Positions 13,685 to 16,010 of a stretch of DNA of 16,010 bases are shown here, piece after piece; positions within the stretch are counted from its first letter, which is position 1, and each line of letters begins with the position of its first letter. Source of the DNA: Planctomycetaceae bacterium (GTDB taxonomy: Bacteria > Planctomycetota > Planctomycetia > Pirellulales > PALSA-1355); the NCBI GenBank assembly GCA_005773095.1, contig SXHT01000359.1, positions 1-16,010 on the forward strand, given 5' to 3'. The notes under the pieces are model-generated. The model was given only the letters and a program-made list of their open reading frames with translations. It did not search any database and was not told where the DNA came from. Position numbers and translations under genes: made by a program.

Positions 13685-13840
13685 ATCTTGGCCATCCGCT
13701 CGTGCCCGGTATTCCGTCAGTCCCTGCCCAAGGTGCAAGCTGGGTACGGCGCAACGCGTTTATGGCCAAATCAGCAATGTTCGCCACAAACCTTTACCGC
13801 TAAGACAGTTGTCCCCCGAGGGTGCCGTTCTGCGCGCTGC

Positions 13841-13856
13841 TGGCACAAAGGTTGCA
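13841..13856 (+). promoter_or_regulatory. sigma-54 promoter for amt
   Basis: TGGCACAAAGGTTGCA matches the sigma-54 (RpoN) consensus TGGCAC-N5-TTGC[A/T] at every defined position, with the GG and GC pairs correctly spaced for -24/-12. Transcription would start near 13867, giving a leader of about 109 bases to the amt ATG. This fits the known nitrogen-limitation control of ammonium transporters in other bacteria by NtrC-like activators. No NtrC site was recognised with confidence. Confidence 0.85.
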
Positions 13857-13873
13857 CAGTAGCGGCCCCACGC

Positions 13874-13902
13874 GACCGGTTTGCGCGCCAAGCAAAACGG
13901 TC
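13874..13902 (+). other. hairpin in the amt leader
   Basis: GACCGGTTTGC at 13874-13884 pairs with GCAAAACGGTC at 13892-13902, 10 of 11 positions, around a seven-base loop. It begins about seven bases after the predicted sigma-54 start site. A weak T-containing stretch (TTGTTCC) follows, too poor for a firm terminator call. It could stabilise the message or take part in attenuation. Confidence 0.5.
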
Positions 13903-13975
13903 TTGTTCCAGGCGGCCGCACGACAGCCGCGCGTGGAGTGTTTGATTTGTCCTTCTGTCTCACGGAGGTTTTCCG

Positions 13976-15655
13976 ATGCAAAGGTCTCACTCGATGCTGC
14001 GACCCATCACGTGGTCGGCGCTGCTTGCCGCGTTCTTGATCGTGGGTGCCCTGCGAACTTTTCCAGCGGTTGCTCAAGAAGATGATGCGCCAGCCGGACC
14101 CACCGCCGCGGAGATGGACAAGCCAGGGGACCAAACTTCGTCCGCAGTTTCCCCACAGGAACCGGCCGATGCTCCCGACGCGGAGACTCCGGCGGCCGCC
14201 GGCGAAGAGGTCGAAGAGGTCGTTGTGGAGGGTGCGGCAGAAGTAATCGAGTCCGCGCCTTCCGCCGCGCCGACTCCGCCAACCACGGACGAAATGGTCG
14301 CCAAGTTGTGGATGGCGTCCGATACTGTTTGGGTGCTGATTTGCGGCATGCTCGTGTTCTTCATGAACCTGGGCTTCGGCTGCGTCGAATCGGGTTTCGC
14401 CCGTCAGAAAAACTGTGTCAACATTCTCTCGAAGAACTTCATCGTGTTTGCGGCGACGTCGATTGGGTTCTTCTTTTTCGGATGGGATGTAATGTTCGGC
14501 GCCGGCGATGGCGCTTTCATCGGGAAATCGGGCGCATGGATGGTCAGCGGCGCCGACAATAGTCCCGCCATCGGCGATAAGTACTCGGGGGTCTACGCTG
14601 CGATCAGTTGGACCAATGTTCCCCTCTGGGCGAAGTTCTTCTTTCAATTGGTATTCGCGGGAACTGCCGCCACGATCGTGTCGGGGGCGGTTGCCGAGCG
14701 CATCAAGTATCAGTCGTTTATTCTGTTCAGTTTTGTCATGGCCATCGTCATCTATCCGGTGACCGGTCACTGGATTTGGGGCTTCGGCTACCTGGCCAAG
14801 GAATGGAATTTCTGGGATTTTGCCGGCTCGACGGTGGTGCATTCCGTCGGTGGTTGGGCCGCTCTCACCGGAGCGATCATCCTCGGCCCGCGAATCGGAA
14901 AGTACGGCGCCAACGGAAAAGTGAAAGCCATTCCCGGTCACAACATGACGGCCGCATTCATTGGCTGCTTTGTATTGTGGTTTGGCTGGTTCGGTTTTAA
15001 TCCGGGGAGCACGATGGGCGTGGCGGGGGACGGCGGCGCGCTTGCAGCTCAGGTCGCGGTTAACACGAACTCCGCGGGTGCCGCGGCCACGCTTACCGCC
15101 ACATTGACGGCGTGGTTGCTATTGGGCAAACCCGATATTGGCATGACTCTCAATGGTTGTCTCGCCGGTTTGGTGGCCATCACCGCGCCGTGTGCATTCA
15201 CCAACGCCACCTGTTCGCTGATTATCGGCGCGATCGCCGGCGTGCTCGTTGTGTTTGCAGTGCTGACGTTCGATCGGCTGAACGTTGACGACCCGGTGGG
15301 CGCGACCTCGGTCCACCTCGTCAACGGCATCTTTGGCACGTTGTGCGTCGGCTTGTTTTGCACGACCGATCTCTCGACAACCGTGTTGACGGGCCCTTTT
15401 GGTTCGGCCGCGGCAGGCGGGCCCTATGCGGGTCTTTTTTTCGGAGGCGGCGCCAAGCAGCTCATCGCGCAGGTCGTCGGTGTTGGACTGGTCGGACTCT
15501 ACGTCGTACCCGTGTCGGCGATTGCCTGGCTGCTGCTTAAGGCACTTGTCGGTCTGCGAGTTTCCGCCGAGGAAGAGATCGGGGGCCTCGACCTGGGCGA
15601 ACATGGCAACGAGGCATATCACGGCTTCCAAATGGTTTCCGAGTCCACCATGTAG
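13976..15655 (+). CDS. amt: ammonium transporter (Amt/Mep/Rh family)
   Basis: The 559-residue protein has a signal peptide (hydrophobic core SALLAAFLIVGAL, cut near AVAQ at residue 34). A proline/alanine/acid-rich spacer follows to about residue 108, then an eleven-helix Amt channel. The pore histidines are visible as His265 (VTGHWIWG) and His447 (VHLVNGIFG), and the substrate-site aspartate as Asp281 in DFAGSTVVHSVGGW. The cytoplasmic tail has EEEIGGLDLGEHGNEAY, the conserved region that responds to PII proteins. It moves ammonium across the inner membrane. The gene has a strong ribosome site (GGAGG, 13964-13968), a sigma-54 promoter and a leader hairpin. No glnK-type PII gene is in the window. 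The spacer is unusually long for an Amt protein. I see no truncation. Confidence 0.96.
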   Translation: MQRSHSMLRPITWSALLAAFLIVGALRTFPAVAQEDDAPAGPTAAEMDKPGDQTSSAVSPQEPADAPDAETPAAAGEEVEEVVVEGAAEVIESAPSAAPTPPTTDEMVAKLWMASDTVWVLICGMLVFFMNLGFGCVESGFARQKNCVNILSKNFIVFAATSIGFFFFGWDVMFGAGDGAFIGKSGAWMVSGADNSPAIGDKYSGVYAAISWTNVPLWAKFFFQLVFAGTAATIVSGAVAERIKYQSFILFSFVMAIVIYPVTGHWIWGFGYLAKEWNFWDFAGSTVVHSVGGWAALTGAIILGPRIGKYGANGKVKAIPGHNMTAAFIGCFVLWFGWFGFNPGSTMGVAGDGGALAAQVAVNTNSAGAAATLTATLTAWLLLGKPDIGMTLNGCLAGLVAITAPCAFTNATCSLIIGAIAGVLVVFAVLTFDRLNVDDPVGATSVHLVNGIFGTLCVGLFCTTDLSTTVLTGPFGSAAAGGPYAGLFFGGGAKQLIAQVVGVGLVGLYVVPVSAIAWLLLKALVGLRVSAEEEIGGLDLGEHGNEAYHGFQMVSESTM

Positions 15656-15720
15656 CTTTCTGACTGCTGATGCCGTATTCCTGACTCCTGGTCTCAGACT
15701 GCTAGCACGCCAAGCTGCGA

Positions 15721-15748
15721 TTGACCGCTTCTCAATCGACTCTATAAT
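15721..15748 (+). promoter_or_regulatory. strong sigma-70-type promoter for the terminal lipoprotein gene
   Basis: TTGACC at 15721-15726 and a perfect TATAAT at 15743-15748 are 16 bases apart. The start site would be near 15755, giving a leader of about 130 bases before the ATG at 15887. It is the best housekeeping-type promoter in the window. Confidence 0.7.
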
Positions 15749-15793
15749 CCCGCCCCGCTGCCGTGCGGACGGATCGAATCGGTTAGTCTGCTC

Positions 15794-15808
15794 CCGAAAA
15801 CCTTTCGG
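15794..15808 (+). other. small leader hairpin
   Basis: CCGAAA at 15794-15799 pairs with TTTCGG at 15803-15808; an alternative pairing of AAACC (15798-15802) with GGTTT (15807-15811) excludes it. It lies in the leader of the last gene. The role is unknown and it may be chance. Confidence 0.25.
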
Positions 15809-15886
15809 TTTGCATAAGGAAAGACCGGCCATCCACCCGATGCAACAGGTAGGGTAGCTTTCCAATCACACAAGGACGATAGCGTC

Positions 15887-16010
15887 ATGCGACGGAATGT
15901 CTTGCTCACGACATTGGTGATCTTGGCCGGCACGATTGGGTGCCAATCGACCGGCGCACCGAAGATGCCGCAGTTCAGCTGGTGGAAGAAATCGCCCCCA
16001 GCCACGGCCA
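15887..16010 (+). CDS. probable lipoprotein, N-terminal part (runs off right edge)
   Basis: The frame opens at ATG 15887 after AAGGA (15872-15876) and is still open at the window end. It begins MRRNVLLTTLVILAGTIGCQ, a short positive start, a hydrophobic core and a cysteine at residue 19 that fits a lipoprotein signal, although the TIGC box is not the classic L-x-x-C. The mature part starts with STGAPKMPQFSWWKKSPPATA. The 'MP.F.WWKK' phrase resembles small planctomycete lipoproteins of unknown function that I have seen. Only 41 residues are visible, so nothing more can be said. It has its own strong promoter. Confidence 0.75.
   Translation, partial: MRRNVLLTTLVILAGTIGCQSTGAPKMPQFSWWKKSPPATA

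Noticed and set aside
13760..14941. 393-residue open frame on the minus strand
   Set aside because: It lies opposite the ammonium transporter and its promoter region. Its composition (R, G, H, E) is that of a shadow frame in GC-rich DNA.
1..16010. defence, prophage or mobile-element genes
   Set aside because: No integrase, transposase, nuclease, toxin or phage protein could be recognised in any frame. The gene content is metabolic, signalling and envelope related.

Overview
The window reads as chromosomal DNA of a planctomycete, most likely of the Pirellulales. The pointers are the GC-rich coding sequence, a PEP-CTERM protein, an ABC-2 type permease with an N-terminus I associate with planctomycetes, the HpnC/HpnD/HpnE route to squalene, an Amt transporter with a signal peptide and acidic spacer, and intergenic inverted repeats of the kind scattered through these genomes. 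This assignment is from recognition of families, not from a database search.

Layout, left to right. Positions 1-260 (minus) are the start of an ABC-2 type permease that runs off the left edge. Then come a secreted trypsin-like protease with a PEP-CTERM tail (392-1381, +) and a secreted TPR-repeat protein with its own promoter (1537-2937, +). A 600-base gene-poor stretch (2938-3542) follows, holding two strong hairpins, a dispersed inverted repeat and a doubtful small ORF. Next are a six-helix membrane protein of unknown function (3543-4382, +) and, convergent with it, an HpcH/HpaI-type aldolase (4395-5192, minus).

Divergent from the aldolase lies the squalene cluster. hpnC and hpnD form one continuous reading frame that runs into hpnE with an ATGA overlap (5378-8712, +). 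HpnD would make presqualene diphosphate, HpnC hydroxysqualene and HpnE squalene, the precursor of hopanoids or sterols; no cyclase is in the window. The hpnC 5' end carries an in-frame TAG at 5468-5470, exactly where relatives have a tyrosine codon, so the gene as given is broken or the base is an error.

After that come a minus-strand membrane protein with a lysine-rich tail (8745-9914), a 420-base gap, and a large signalling protein with a degenerate HD-GYP domain, PAS, an intact GGEEF cyclase and an unrecognised C-terminal domain (10335-12569, +). The right part has a manganese-type superoxide dismutase (13011-13622, +), then an ammonium transporter (13976-15655, +) preceded by a near-perfect sigma-54 promoter and a leader hairpin, implying nitrogen-limitation control. 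The last item is the start of a probable lipoprotein behind a strong sigma-70 type promoter (15887 to the right edge).

I see no tRNA, rRNA, CRISPR array, transposase, phage gene or defence system. No clearly undescribed multi-gene system is visible. The most notable items are the hpnC nonsense codon, the hpnC-hpnD fusion, the sigma-54 control of amt and the degenerate HD-GYP/GGEEF protein.
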